Shown here in pieces: positions 8,601 to 17,246 of a DNA stretch of 64,000 nt. The notes beneath the pieces were generated by a model. It did no database searches and was not told the DNA's origin. It was given only the letters and a program-made list of their open reading frames with translations. The translations under genes were made by a program, and so were the position numbers. The stretch is from the IMG/VR virus record IMGVR_UViG_3300003691_000002, positions 1 to 64,000 of that record; one strand, 5' to 3'. The stretch is from a virus. Numbering within the stretch: position 1 is the stretch's first letter; each line of letters opens with the position of its first letter.

Positions 8601-9739
8601 AATATACAAATTATAATACAGTTTATTCTCAACAACCTACTTTAATCCCTTTTGTAAGCACTGGTAGTAATTTTAAACCTGTAGAGTTATTTGATACTAG
8701 AGTATATGCTTCTAAAGTAAAAATACCTGGAGAAGATATAGATAGTTGGACAGATTTATTAATAAATGAATTTGAAGATTTAGACGGTAAATATGGTCCA
8801 ATTAATGCTTTAGTTAATTTTAAAGACAATTTATATACTTTCCAAGATGAAGCTATAGCAGGATTATCTATTAACCCAAGGGTTCAAATACAAGGCTCTG
8901 ATGGAGTTGCAGTAGAATTAGGTACAGGAGAGGTTTTATATGATGTTAATTATATAACTACTGTATCTGGCTCTATAAATAAATGGGGAGTGTTATCTAC
9001 TAATAAAGGTATTTATTATTATGATGCTTTAAATAAAGGATTAGGAAGAGTTCCTGACGCAGTAGGACCTATTCTTTCAGATGTTAAAGGGCTTCATACT
9101 TATTTTAATAATAATTATAATTATAATGATCTTAAAATAGACAATCCTTTACTTGGTACTGGAGCATTATTAGGATATGATAACTTTAACAAAGATGTTT
9201 ATATATCTCTTTTACAAGGAGAAGAATCCTTTACTAGGTTATTCAATGAAAATCAAAATGAATTTGTCGATTTAAAATTATATTATCCTAGAAATTATAT
9301 ATATAAAGGACCCAGAATGTTGCTTACTAATAGTGATAGAACTAAAATTTATGAGCAATATGCAGGAGATTACAATAAATATTTTGAAGAAAGAATACCT
9401 TCTAAAATAACATTAATGTTAAATCCAGATAGTGATTATGTTAAGGTGTTTAATAATATTATATTTAATTCTGAAGTATACTTAGAAGATATTGAACAAC
9501 CCCAACGTACGCTTACTCATATTAGAGCTTATTCTGAACACCAAGATTCTGGAAGAATTCCTTTATTAATTTCTAGATCAAGTAATGTTAGGAGAAAACT
9601 AAGAGCTTGGAAAGCAGATATTCCTAGACAAGGTAGACAAAGAATGAGAAATCCTTGGATATTTTTAGAATTAGAATATGATAATACATATAATGGTAAA
9701 TTTATATTACATGATATTATAGTAAATTACACATTATAA
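5615..9739 (+). CDS. crAss-like muzzle / tail stabilisation protein (1374 aa)
   Basis: The first 60 residues ('KYTYRGINQDISKGKHLPE', 'AQHIRILATDTQSSLGVSNE', 'KGNEAVIIIPYV') are the hallmark start of the large crAss-like tail protein placed after the ring genes, called tail stabilisation protein or muzzle. The rest is beta-rich with repeated Asn/Asp/Gly turns, consistent with beta-propeller or beta-sandwich domains. The C-terminus is basic (RRKLRAWKADIPRQGRQRMRN) and ends 'GKFILHDIIVNYTL'. It is the largest structural protein of the tail tube and would line the exit channel for DNA and cargo proteins. The gene is intact. An AT-rich gap of 67 nt with a promoter follows. Confidence 0.8.
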   Translation: MDKSSKYTYRGINQDISKGKHLPEYYFEAQHIRILATDTQSSLGVSNEKGNEAVIIIPYVDIDTNTKEITVSETDFTGEVIQTLFYTNSEIDTQISNSLLPASSQGQKIISTVDTREGIVIFTTDDLGMDCIWYVPAVLQGDYTINLLYVRNLNFSSNNPIQAIFNYENDIIEKIYWVDGNNQLRFLNLDHSIANGDNEELIDINSNTINFVGNFDLSQPVVTGVLQGGGHTSGMIQYAYNLYRLNASQTTLSPVTDLIPLGKGDNLGGGDVNEVVGATPVITIDNIDPEYTNIRLYAIKYTSLNQDPSVSLLADREINSSNSFTYFDDGTIEQTVSIEELLFLGSSPIIPQHIETKDNILFSANIKQNNFDVDLDCRAFSYLQGTSTSYILNNIIPDDGFTLSIPNAITGINVQDAGSDVVQVDGTFSNIPEEFDCINPNYDFYRYKINSNEQGGTGKYVEYSINPLNVSNSSRKRFFKSDEIYRIGIVFYNRLGQKTFPKWVADLKAPTKNLEGSYNILEVSLTAEFYTWLANDANFETEDDRPTGYKIIRADRQFKDRTVLYQGILSSAMFQVKGDAAKTYEDYYTLSNRQAVQDDAVKMPSWAIRPFESRLYLQPDIGGGSNVTSGRVIETLHLSWLNDALDINDANSTDGGEIHTAVQRDNKISQTFQHTKMMQFFSPEIMFDLASTKEGLELKVNGVCVTTNEVVRSQETFIATSLRKNGGKFEYFPTRQIIDDFNIADTFNTPGGRSPRYIGPSGASDTVDFYQFYREFNSFERNTNNNTYPIYGKPELLIEGQKEISYNGDPKYKFINSLEIFASDGNLDDCSNGDVNCTPIVSINSWANKSALIVLGDANDTTNARTKLEDLYTDTSNTNPNGVISVDVIVPVLNVYFGNIYGGNSFEDKKLNTYYEIGSYTDIQTNNVFIDSPGDTYVQNFQFLRIGKTNTETFDTGIPQFSEIISFPVETTVDLENRNDFSIFDWDSNFQPTFEQYTNYNTVYSQQPTLIPFVSTGSNFKPVELFDTRVYASKVKIPGEDIDSWTDLLINEFEDLDGKYGPINALVNFKDNLYTFQDEAIAGLSINPRVQIQGSDGVAVELGTGEVLYDVNYITTVSGSINKWGVLSTNKGIYYYDALNKGLGRVPDAVGPILSDVKGLHTYFNNNYNYNDLKIDNPLLGTGALLGYDNFNKDVYISLLQGEESFTRLFNENQNEFVDLKLYYPRNYIYKGPRMLLTNSDRTKIYEQYAGDYNKYFEERIPSKITLMLNPDSDYVKVFNNIIFNSEVYLEDIEQPQRTLTHIRAYSEHQDSGRIPLLISRSSNVRRKLRAWKADIPRQGRQRMRNPWIFLELEYDNTYNGKFILHDIIVNYTL

Positions 9740-9771
9740 TAAATTATATTATAATTATTGTTAAAAATTAT

Positions 9772-9802
9772 TTGCTTTTTGTACAAATTTTTTGTATATT
9801 TG
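9772..9802 (+). promoter_or_regulatory. Bacteroidota-type promoter at the start of the cargo operon, possibly leaderless
   Basis: TTTG at 9771-9774 and TATATTTG at 9795-9802 are separated by 20 nt between TTG and the -7 box, the same spacing as the promoter at 2618-2648. A start about 5-7 nt after the -7 box would fall at 9807-9809, on or next to the ATG at 9807, so the transcript may have no 5' leader. This promoter could drive the unbroken run of cargo genes to 35032. Confidence 0.72.
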
Positions 9803-9806
9803 TAAG

Positions 9807-12800
9807 ATGCAAGAATTAGAATTCCTTATAAACCAATTAGTTAAAACTAAAGGAGGCACTCCCAAAGATTACTATGATCTTTTAGGGAGTGTTGCATTTC
9901 ATGAATCTGCTGGTACTATGAATCCTAGTATAAGACAATACGGAGGAGGTCCAGGTAGAGGAGTGTATCAGTTTGAAGAAGGTAAAAATGCAGGAGGTAT
10001 AACTGCTGCTAGAAGAACTAAAAGATTCTTGCAGAGTTTAGGAGCAAAAGTACCTAAATGGCTACAAGAAGCTGTTAAAGGTAATTCTTTAGATGCAACT
10101 AAATTAAAAAAAGAACAACAAGATGTTCTTTTTTTAGGTAATATGATAATGCATCCCAAAGCTGATTTTAAAAAAATATGGAATGGTGAAGAAACTGTTC
10201 CAGAATTTTGGGCTAATTATCATTGGGCAGGAAGTTCTGCACAACGAAAAAAGAAGTTAGAATCTTTTATGACTTCTTTAGAGAGATATAAAGAAGCAAA
10301 TCCAGATGCTTTTAATACTACTTTTGACCCAGAAGGTTCAGGTTATGACTATGCAACAGCGACTAAATATAATATACAGCCAGATGCCTCGGGACATTAT
10401 CCCAGCGTAGTGCCTGAAACTGGTCAAATTCTTAAAGGTAAAAAGCATCCTACTTATAGAGCAACTGCTAAAAAAGAAAAACAATTAGGCAGAGAGATTT
10501 ATAAAGGAGATGATAATCTTTATTATTCTAGAAAAGGTATTGGAGAATTAGCAAATACTAAAGTAAAGAAAGATAATACAATGGTCTTTCAGCCTATCAT
10601 TACTAATGATGTAATGAAAGACTTACCATCTACTTATGTACCTCCTATTGATGATGATTTAGAAGGATTAAATCAATTTGCAGTAGGGGGTCCTGTAGAC
10701 CCCCCTACAAAAAAGAAACCTCCTACAGTTGTTTATGGTACTCCTGAATATGCTAAAGCATATAGAGAAGGACTATTTGCAGAACTACCAAATGAATTAG
10801 ATGAGGTTGTTATTAATAGTAGTGTAGATTATAAGAAATATCCTTTGTATGATAGTCTTTCTGAAGATGAAAAAAAATACTTTAATGATAACAGCCCTAT
10901 TGGTAGAGCAATTAGAAGAAAGGCTTACACTAAAAAATCATTAGCCAGTGATGCTAAAAATATAGCACCACAATTAATTGAAGGAGCAACAGAAGCTTTG
11001 CAAATTCCTCAATCTGCTATGGTAGAAGGTATACAAGCTGTAAGAGGAAAAAATTATAACTTTGCAGATGCTTTACCTGGAAGTAATAATCAGCGCAGAC
11101 CTTCTCAATTTATTGGATATAAAAATCCTACAGGCATTTTACAAAATGTTGTTAATTTTGGTATTGATGCTCTTACTGACCCTGTAGATTTATTAGGAGC
11201 AGGTTATGTGGGAGATATTGGCAAAGTAGCAAAAGCTGCAAATAAAACTGATTTAGGTTTTGCTAGAAATAATCCTATTTCTTTACTTGTTGATTCTATT
11301 GAAAAAGGTATTTATAAGCTTGATTACAAAGATTCTCATCCTAAAATAAAAAAATATTTTGACGAGCAAGTAGACTTTTTTAAAAGTGAAAAAGGGAAAG
11401 ATAGGTTACAAGGAATGGGAATTGTAGGGGATAGATACACTAACTTCATAGATAAGTTAGAAAAATTAAAACTTACTTCTGGTCCTGAAACAGGGTCTTT
11501 ATATTCGCCAGGATTTGGAAAAATGCATATAAATATGTTCCAAGACAATAGTAGAGAGCTAGGAGATATAAGTTATAAATCAATAGTAGATCATGAGTTT
11601 GGGCATTTTATACAAGACCATAAAAACAGCCAATTAACAGGTAGATTAGCACAATTTCCTTTTAGAACATATGGAGATTGGGCTATGTCAAAAATAGATA
11701 TTAAAGATAAAACAATTGCAGATGTACCAAAAATTTTAAAAGACCCTAACATATCTTTTAAGCAATTTATAAAAGAATCTGATGGATATGCAACTAAAAG
11801 AGCACAACCAACATGGGCAGATGTAAAATTAGGAGAATTAAAATTAAAAAAAGGTAATAAAATACCTTCTAAATTAGAGAGAGAATTTTCTAATAGAGCT
11901 CAACAACATGATTATTTTAGAAGAGGTAATGGAAAATACGGAACAAACGTAGATAATATGACTGAGCGTTATCCTTTTCTAAGAGAGTACAGGCAAGCTA
12001 TGGTGGATAGAAAATATCTTAAAGATAAGTGGGAAGAGATTACTCCTGAGAAAGTTGCCTCTTTTCAAAGAGTATATCCTAAAATAAGATTAAATAATAT
12101 TATGAATAATACCCCTGCTAATCATCAACTTATAGCTGATCTTTTAAATTATACAGCAGGTAGTATTCCTATAGCCACACAACTGCCTAAAGAAAACAAT
12201 AAATATGCAGAAGGTGGGTCAGTAAATTCTAATTGTGGTGGTCCAGGTCAGCCTCCTTGTAAAGAAAACGATTCTTTACCAAAATATTTAACTCCCACAA
12301 AAAAAGGTTTTAAGTTAAACCCATATGAATTACCTGATACTAATAAACTAGAGCATGAAAGAAAATGGATGCTTAATTGGTTAAAATCTCCAGGAAGAAA
12401 TAAACAATTTGAATCGTTATCTAGAACTCAGTACGAAGAAGATCACCCACTAAAAAATTGGTGGTATAATAATGTTCCATCCGAAAAAGAAAAAAAAGAA
12501 CGTATATTAGAAGAATATAATAAAGAAATAAAAAATATAGTTTTAAATAATGTAGAAACTGTTAAATATAAAGGAGGAGTAGATGTTCCTGGTAATACTT
12601 ATATGTCGTCTGCAATAGGTGCTTATTCTCCTTTGGGTCATTATATCTATTTCCCATATTGGTTAGAAGATCCTGAAAATACAGATAAAGGAGCAGCTGC
12701 TCATGAAACAGCCCATGCTTCACGTATTGATAAATTTAAAGGTTCTAAAGATATACTTACAAATGTTTTAAAAAATGATAAAAAGTACAAAAATTTAAAT

Positions 12801-13277
12801 GATCGGTATCTTGGTAGTTTTAGTGAAATATATGCTAGAATATTTGGGATAAGAAGAGAGCTTGATATTAAACCAGACGAAGTTGTAACTCCTGAGTTAC
12901 TTCTTAAAAAAGAAAAAGAATATTATAAAAAAAATAATATAGAACCAGACTACCAAGAAATTAAACAAATAATGGAACAGAAATCATTAATTGAATTAAT
13001 GAATTTATTAGTACAGAATGAAAAGCATACATTAAAGCAAAAAGGAATAAGCCCCGCAGCTTATGGGGGTAATGTTTCAAATCAAAGCCCTCAGTTTTAT
13101 AGAGAAACTAATTCTTATGATGAAGGTGGTAGTCATGAATCAAATATTAATGGAGGAATACCAATAGGTACTTCTTCTAATGGTAAACTAAATACAGTGG
13201 AAGAAGGAGAATTTTCTTATAACTTCCCTAAACAAGGAAAATTTATTTTTAGTAATAGAATTAATTATGAAAATTAA
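9807..13277 (+). CDS. Virion cargo protein with lysozyme-like N-terminus and two zincin (HExxH) domains (1156 aa)
   Basis: I chose ATG 9807; an upstream TTG at 9792 lies inside the -7 promoter box. Residues 1-150 look like a lysozyme/lytic transglycosylase fold: the catalytic-type Glu is in 'AFHESAGTMNP' (E33) and the Gly/Gln segment is 'GGGPGRGVYQFEEG'. Two separate metalloprotease motifs follow: H596-E-F-G-H600 ('SIVDHEFGHFIQDH') and H966-E-T-A-H970 ('GAAAHETAHASR'). Short Gly-Gly motifs (FAVGGPV, YAEGGSV, YGGNVS, DEGGSH) separate the modules. It is the first of six giant proteins transcribed together after the tail genes, as crAss-like cargo proteins are. Likely roles are local peptidoglycan digestion and proteolysis during injection, or virion maturation; this is inference. 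It overlaps the next gene by 11 nt. Confidence 0.75.
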   Translation: MQELEFLINQLVKTKGGTPKDYYDLLGSVAFHESAGTMNPSIRQYGGGPGRGVYQFEEGKNAGGITAARRTKRFLQSLGAKVPKWLQEAVKGNSLDATKLKKEQQDVLFLGNMIMHPKADFKKIWNGEETVPEFWANYHWAGSSAQRKKKLESFMTSLERYKEANPDAFNTTFDPEGSGYDYATATKYNIQPDASGHYPSVVPETGQILKGKKHPTYRATAKKEKQLGREIYKGDDNLYYSRKGIGELANTKVKKDNTMVFQPIITNDVMKDLPSTYVPPIDDDLEGLNQFAVGGPVDPPTKKKPPTVVYGTPEYAKAYREGLFAELPNELDEVVINSSVDYKKYPLYDSLSEDEKKYFNDNSPIGRAIRRKAYTKKSLASDAKNIAPQLIEGATEALQIPQSAMVEGIQAVRGKNYNFADALPGSNNQRRPSQFIGYKNPTGILQNVVNFGIDALTDPVDLLGAGYVGDIGKVAKAANKTDLGFARNNPISLLVDSIEKGIYKLDYKDSHPKIKKYFDEQVDFFKSEKGKDRLQGMGIVGDRYTNFIDKLEKLKLTSGPETGSLYSPGFGKMHINMFQDNSRELGDISYKSIVDHEFGHFIQDHKNSQLTGRLAQFPFRTYGDWAMSKIDIKDKTIADVPKILKDPNISFKQFIKESDGYATKRAQPTWADVKLGELKLKKGNKIPSKLEREFSNRAQQHDYFRRGNGKYGTNVDNMTERYPFLREYRQAMVDRKYLKDKWEEITPEKVASFQRVYPKIRLNNIMNNTPANHQLIADLLNYTAGSIPIATQLPKENNKYAEGGSVNSNCGGPGQPPCKENDSLPKYLTPTKKGFKLNPYELPDTNKLEHERKWMLNWLKSPGRNKQFESLSRTQYEEDHPLKNWWYNNVPSEKEKKERILEEYNKEIKNIVLNNVETVKYKGGVDVPGNTYMSSAIGAYSPLGHYIYFPYWLEDPENTDKGAAAHETAHASRIDKFKGSKDILTNVLKNDKKYKNLNDRYLGSFSEIYARIFGIRRELDIKPDEVVTPELLLKKEKEYYKKNNIEPDYQEIKQIMEQKSLIELMNLLVQNEKHTLKQKGISPAAYGGNVSNQSPQFYRETNSYDEGGSHESNINGGIPIGTSSNGKLNTVEEGEFSYNFPKQGKFIFSNRINYEN

Positions 13278-15303
13278 CAAAGACATAAACAGCAGACTTA
13301 ACAAAATGTTAGGTATACCTAAATGGGTACAAGCCGCTACACCTGCTGAAGAAGCTAAAAAAATAGAAAGAAAGTTTAAGGATAGAAAAACTCCTGAAGC
13401 TATGAGAACCAAGGAAGATCTTTTGTCTAAAGTAGCGGAAAAACAAGAGATGGTTAAACAAATGATGGAGCCTGAAACTCCTGCAGTTCCTTTAGATCAA
13501 ATGCCTAACCAAATGGCAAATGGAGGCGCTATTGCAGATACTTTAACTCAAACAGGGCTTGGAGTAGCTGGTACTGTTATAGGGGGACCAATTGGAGGAA
13601 TGATAGGAGGAGCTTTAGGGCAAATTGCAGGACCTATGGTTGGGGGGTTATTTGGACAAAACCAAGTAAACGAAGATATTAATAATAATGCTTTGGCTAC
13701 TAATATGTCTCAAATGGCATATGGAGGTATGACAGACCCTATAGGAAAGAAAACTAAAACAAAACCACCTACTAAAATAAATCCTTATGATGCATTAGAA
13801 GCGTCTATGACAGGTATACAACAACCTAATCTTAATTTAGGTCCATATGCAACTGCAGGATATTTAGATGTACAAAATCAAGGTACTAATTATATAGTTA
13901 GTCCTACAGGTAAAAATCCTCAAAACTATCAAGGATTTCAGCAGCAATTAAAAACCTTGCAAAAGCTTAACCCTAATGCTATTATAGAACCAAACTATTT
14001 ACAATTCCAAAATAGAATGGGTTATGGAGGAAAAACTAATAGTTATCCTGATGGAGGCTTTCCTAATATTATGCCTTATATAAATAACCTTGCAAAATTT
14101 CAAGGAGATCCTTCTTATCCACCTTCTGTTTATTCTAATCAAGAGATGAGGGGTATTCAATTACCCAAAGTTCCGAGAGTAACTATGGATACTGGAGCTG
14201 GTATTCCACCTTCTGTATTCTCTACATTTGAAATAGGGGATGGATTAAATCTTACCCCACCTCCAGCTTATCCTGAGATAACTCCTAACGCTTTTAGTCC
14301 TCAAGGAGTAAGCTTAAAAAACCGTTTTGCTGGTACTCCTTCTGTAGTAGGACAAATGGAAAGAGATGGTTGGAGAGGTAACCCTATAGTAGACACAGGT
14401 GCATCAATGCCTCCAGGAGTATTTTCTAAACAAGAAGGATCTTTATTACCAAGACAAAACTTTATAAGGCCAGGGATTAAACCACCAGTAGTAAGTCAAG
14501 GAAAAACCAATACAAATATTTCTTCTGCACCTATTGCTCCTTCTACTCCTGTTCCTACTGTAAAAAGAGAAAATACTCCTAATTTAATTAATTATGCAGG
14601 TACTATGCCTGCTGCTACAATGTCTTCTTTAAAAGGAACTACAATGCCGCAATCTGTTGGTGATGAAGCAAAGAAAAATGCTCCAGGTATGAAAAAATCT
14701 AATTCTTCTGGATTAGGAGAAGTTATGCCTTATTTAGCACAAGCAGGAAGACTTGCTCCTTTACTTGGTAATTTATTTAATCCAATTAAACAAGCCCCTC
14801 CTGTTAGAAGAGAAAGAATAATTGGAAATAATAATTTAGGTAGAATAGATCAAAACTTTATTGTTAATCAAGCGAATCAAGCTACTGCTAATGCTGCTAA
14901 TATGATGAGAGCTAACTCTGGTGGAGATAGTGCAAGACTTTATAGTGGATTAGTAGGAGCTACTAGAGCAGGTGCCGCAGGAGCTTCTTCAGGTGCGTAT
15001 CAAGCTCAAGCAGGTAATATAGATCTAAATCTTAAAGAAAATCAGTTAAATCAAAGACAAGCTTTATCAAATCAAGCAATGGGTAATTATGATACTATTG
15101 ATAATATGGCTAACTTTGGAAACACTCAATCTTTAAGACAAGCAAAGCTTAACGCTATTTTAAATTCTATTGGTTCTTTAGGAAAAGAAACTTCTGATAA
15201 AGAACTAGTAAAAGAAATTTACGGATATACCTGGGATGGTAAATTTGTAAGAGATAAGCAAGGTAATATTGTAGCTATGTTTGGAAGTTATTTAAATAAA
15301 TAA
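13267..15303 (+). CDS. Virion cargo protein with glycine-zipper segment (678 aa)
   Basis: A basic, amphipathic N-terminus (KINKDINSRLNKMLGIPKWVQ) is followed by a glycine-zipper hydrophobic block at about residues 98-136 ('GTVIGGPIGGMIGGALGQIAG'), which could insert into a membrane. The centre is Pro/Asn-rich with repeats of the type 'PPSVYS', 'PPSVFS', 'PPGVFS'. The C-terminal third is a Gln/Asn/Ala-rich helix ('NFIVNQANQATANAANMMRAN'). Gly-Gly motifs (MANGGAI, MAYGGMT, MGYGGKT, PDGGF) match those in the preceding protein. I recognise no enzyme. A role in forming the trans-envelope channel or filling the capsid is plausible from composition and position. Confidence 0.6.
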   Translation: MKINKDINSRLNKMLGIPKWVQAATPAEEAKKIERKFKDRKTPEAMRTKEDLLSKVAEKQEMVKQMMEPETPAVPLDQMPNQMANGGAIADTLTQTGLGVAGTVIGGPIGGMIGGALGQIAGPMVGGLFGQNQVNEDINNNALATNMSQMAYGGMTDPIGKKTKTKPPTKINPYDALEASMTGIQQPNLNLGPYATAGYLDVQNQGTNYIVSPTGKNPQNYQGFQQQLKTLQKLNPNAIIEPNYLQFQNRMGYGGKTNSYPDGGFPNIMPYINNLAKFQGDPSYPPSVYSNQEMRGIQLPKVPRVTMDTGAGIPPSVFSTFEIGDGLNLTPPPAYPEITPNAFSPQGVSLKNRFAGTPSVVGQMERDGWRGNPIVDTGASMPPGVFSKQEGSLLPRQNFIRPGIKPPVVSQGKTNTNISSAPIAPSTPVPTVKRENTPNLINYAGTMPAATMSSLKGTTMPQSVGDEAKKNAPGMKKSNSSGLGEVMPYLAQAGRLAPLLGNLFNPIKQAPPVRRERIIGNNNLGRIDQNFIVNQANQATANAANMMRANSGGDSARLYSGLVGATRAGAAGASSGAYQAQAGNIDLNLKENQLNQRQALSNQAMGNYDTIDNMANFGNTQSLRQAKLNAILNSIGSLGKETSDKELVKEIYGYTWDGKFVRDKQGNIVAMFGSYLNK

Positions 15304-15305
15304 TT

Positions 15306-17246
15306 ATGATTGCAAATAGATATACTCAAGCAGAATTTCCAGAATATAATCCTTATTCTTTGCAGGAGCTTATGATGGCGCCTGCTTATAAAAGAGAAAA
15401 ACACGATGCTATTAATGCTGGGATATCTGAGTTAGAAACACAGCTTGCTCAGATTGATTCATTACCTGAAATGACTCCTGCTTTAGAAGAAGAAAGAAAT
15501 AGACTTTATAATGAATTAGAAGGTCTTTCTACACAACTTGCACAAGAAGGATTTAACCAAGCTTCTAAGAGTGATTTTTTAAAGTTTAATAAAGATTATC
15601 AACTAGCTTTAGGTCCTACGGGCAGAGTTGGCCAGATTGCTAATGCTAAAGCACAGTATGATATAGAAAGAGCAAACTTGTTAGAAAATGCTGTTAATAT
15701 GGGCTTTAGTCCAGAAGGAGCTATGAATATGTTTAACCAAGGATATCAAGATTATATAAAAAAATTTAATGAAACAGGTGTTATAGATCCTTTCTTTGCT
15801 CCTACTCCTCCTCAGTTTCATTCTATTGAACAAGATCTTGCTACTCTTAGTAATTTGATGACTTCAAATGTAAAAGATAATTTTCAAGATGGTTCTTATA
15901 AAATTAAAGGTACACCAGAAGGGTTATATGTTATAGATTCAAGAACAGGTAATAGAGTAGAAGAAGAAAATGCCAAACAAATAGAGCAACAACTAAATTT
16001 CTTACAAAACAAATGGCTTAAAGAAGGGGGAGCTGGATATAAAACTCTTAATTGGCATAACCTTTCACCAGAAGTAGCAGAGCAAATGATTCAGGCAGGT
16101 GTAGGAATGCAAGCATTTAGTAAAGTTCAGGATGCTCAAAAACAAGATTTTAGAGTAATAGCCCCTTCTTCAAGTAGCAGAAAAGGTCTAACAGGAGTTG
16201 GGTTTATTAATAATTTAGTCCAAGGATTAGATTCAAAATTTGTAGATGGTAATTCTCCTTTATTAAATACTAAGGCTTATTCTGAAGCTGAATATACTCC
16301 TGAAGGAAACTTAATAGAATCAGGAAAATTCGATACTTACCAAGAAAAAGTTAATTGGTACAAAGAAAATGGATATGAAATATCTCAAAAAGAAGGCGAA
16401 TTAGCTGTTGCAACTATAAGAGATGATGGTAGGTTAGCTTTATCTATGGGTACAGGTTTAGGACCTACTGGTTTCTCTCAGCAAAATACTATAGTTATTC
16501 AAAAAGATGGTAATCATTTAAAAGAAGATTTAAATAAAATGAGAGCTGAAAATCCTCAATTGGCTAATCTAAATGATCAAGAGCTAGTAGAGAGATTACA
16601 AAACTTCCAAATAAAGTTTGAAAAAGCTTACTCTGGCTCTACTATCCCTATTGGAGCTGATTTTGAATGGATGAATGATCAAATTTTTGGTAATCAAGCA
16701 GGTGGAGGAGAAAAAAGTATAGGTAGAATCTTTAATAAAGGAGTTCTATATAATGGAGAAGAGTTGCCGATGGATTTGGTATTAGACGAACTTGGGTATG
16801 ATTCAGATGAATATAATGATTTCTTAGAGCAAGGTAAGCCTACATTAAAAGGATATATGCCTGCTCTTGGTAAATGGCTTGCTACTGCATTAAATGCTGA
16901 TGGTGAACCTGTTAATTTCTTTGTAGAAGCTCCAGAAAATATATCTATACTTACACAAGATAGTCAAAATATTACTAATGCTATTATGGCAGGACAAGCT
17001 TTTGCTAAATTAGGACCTGCTTTTAATCCTCAAGGTCAACAAATAGGGTTTAAATATCTTGTTAATGATTATGATAATCCTCAAATAGTCTTGTCTACTT
17101 TTAATGTAGATAATATATCTGAACTTCTTACTAATCCAATTGTAGGGCAAGTTGGTTATGAAAAACATATGAGAGATGAATTAACTAATTTAAATGCTAA
17201 TTTAAATTATTTGAACATGTCTGGTATTGATAAAACTACTAATTAA
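15306..17246 (+). CDS. Virion cargo protein, helical N-terminus (646 aa)
   Basis: The first 120 residues form long helices ('ELETQLAQIDSLPEMTPALEEERNRLYNELEGLSTQLAQEG') following a start 'YTQAEFPEYNPYSLQELMMAPAYK', a common opening in internal virion proteins. The remainder is mixed alpha/beta without catalytic motifs I recognise. It starts 2 nt after the previous stop, and its stop shares a base with the next ATG, so it belongs to the same cargo operon. The function is not known; it probably packs in the capsid or portal channel with its neighbours. Confidence 0.58.
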   Translation: MIANRYTQAEFPEYNPYSLQELMMAPAYKREKHDAINAGISELETQLAQIDSLPEMTPALEEERNRLYNELEGLSTQLAQEGFNQASKSDFLKFNKDYQLALGPTGRVGQIANAKAQYDIERANLLENAVNMGFSPEGAMNMFNQGYQDYIKKFNETGVIDPFFAPTPPQFHSIEQDLATLSNLMTSNVKDNFQDGSYKIKGTPEGLYVIDSRTGNRVEEENAKQIEQQLNFLQNKWLKEGGAGYKTLNWHNLSPEVAEQMIQAGVGMQAFSKVQDAQKQDFRVIAPSSSSRKGLTGVGFINNLVQGLDSKFVDGNSPLLNTKAYSEAEYTPEGNLIESGKFDTYQEKVNWYKENGYEISQKEGELAVATIRDDGRLALSMGTGLGPTGFSQQNTIVIQKDGNHLKEDLNKMRAENPQLANLNDQELVERLQNFQIKFEKAYSGSTIPIGADFEWMNDQIFGNQAGGGEKSIGRIFNKGVLYNGEELPMDLVLDELGYDSDEYNDFLEQGKPTLKGYMPALGKWLATALNADGEPVNFFVEAPENISILTQDSQNITNAIMAGQAFAKLGPAFNPQGQQIGFKYLVNDYDNPQIVLSTFNVDNISELLTNPIVGQVGYEKHMRDELTNLNANLNYLNMSGIDKTTN

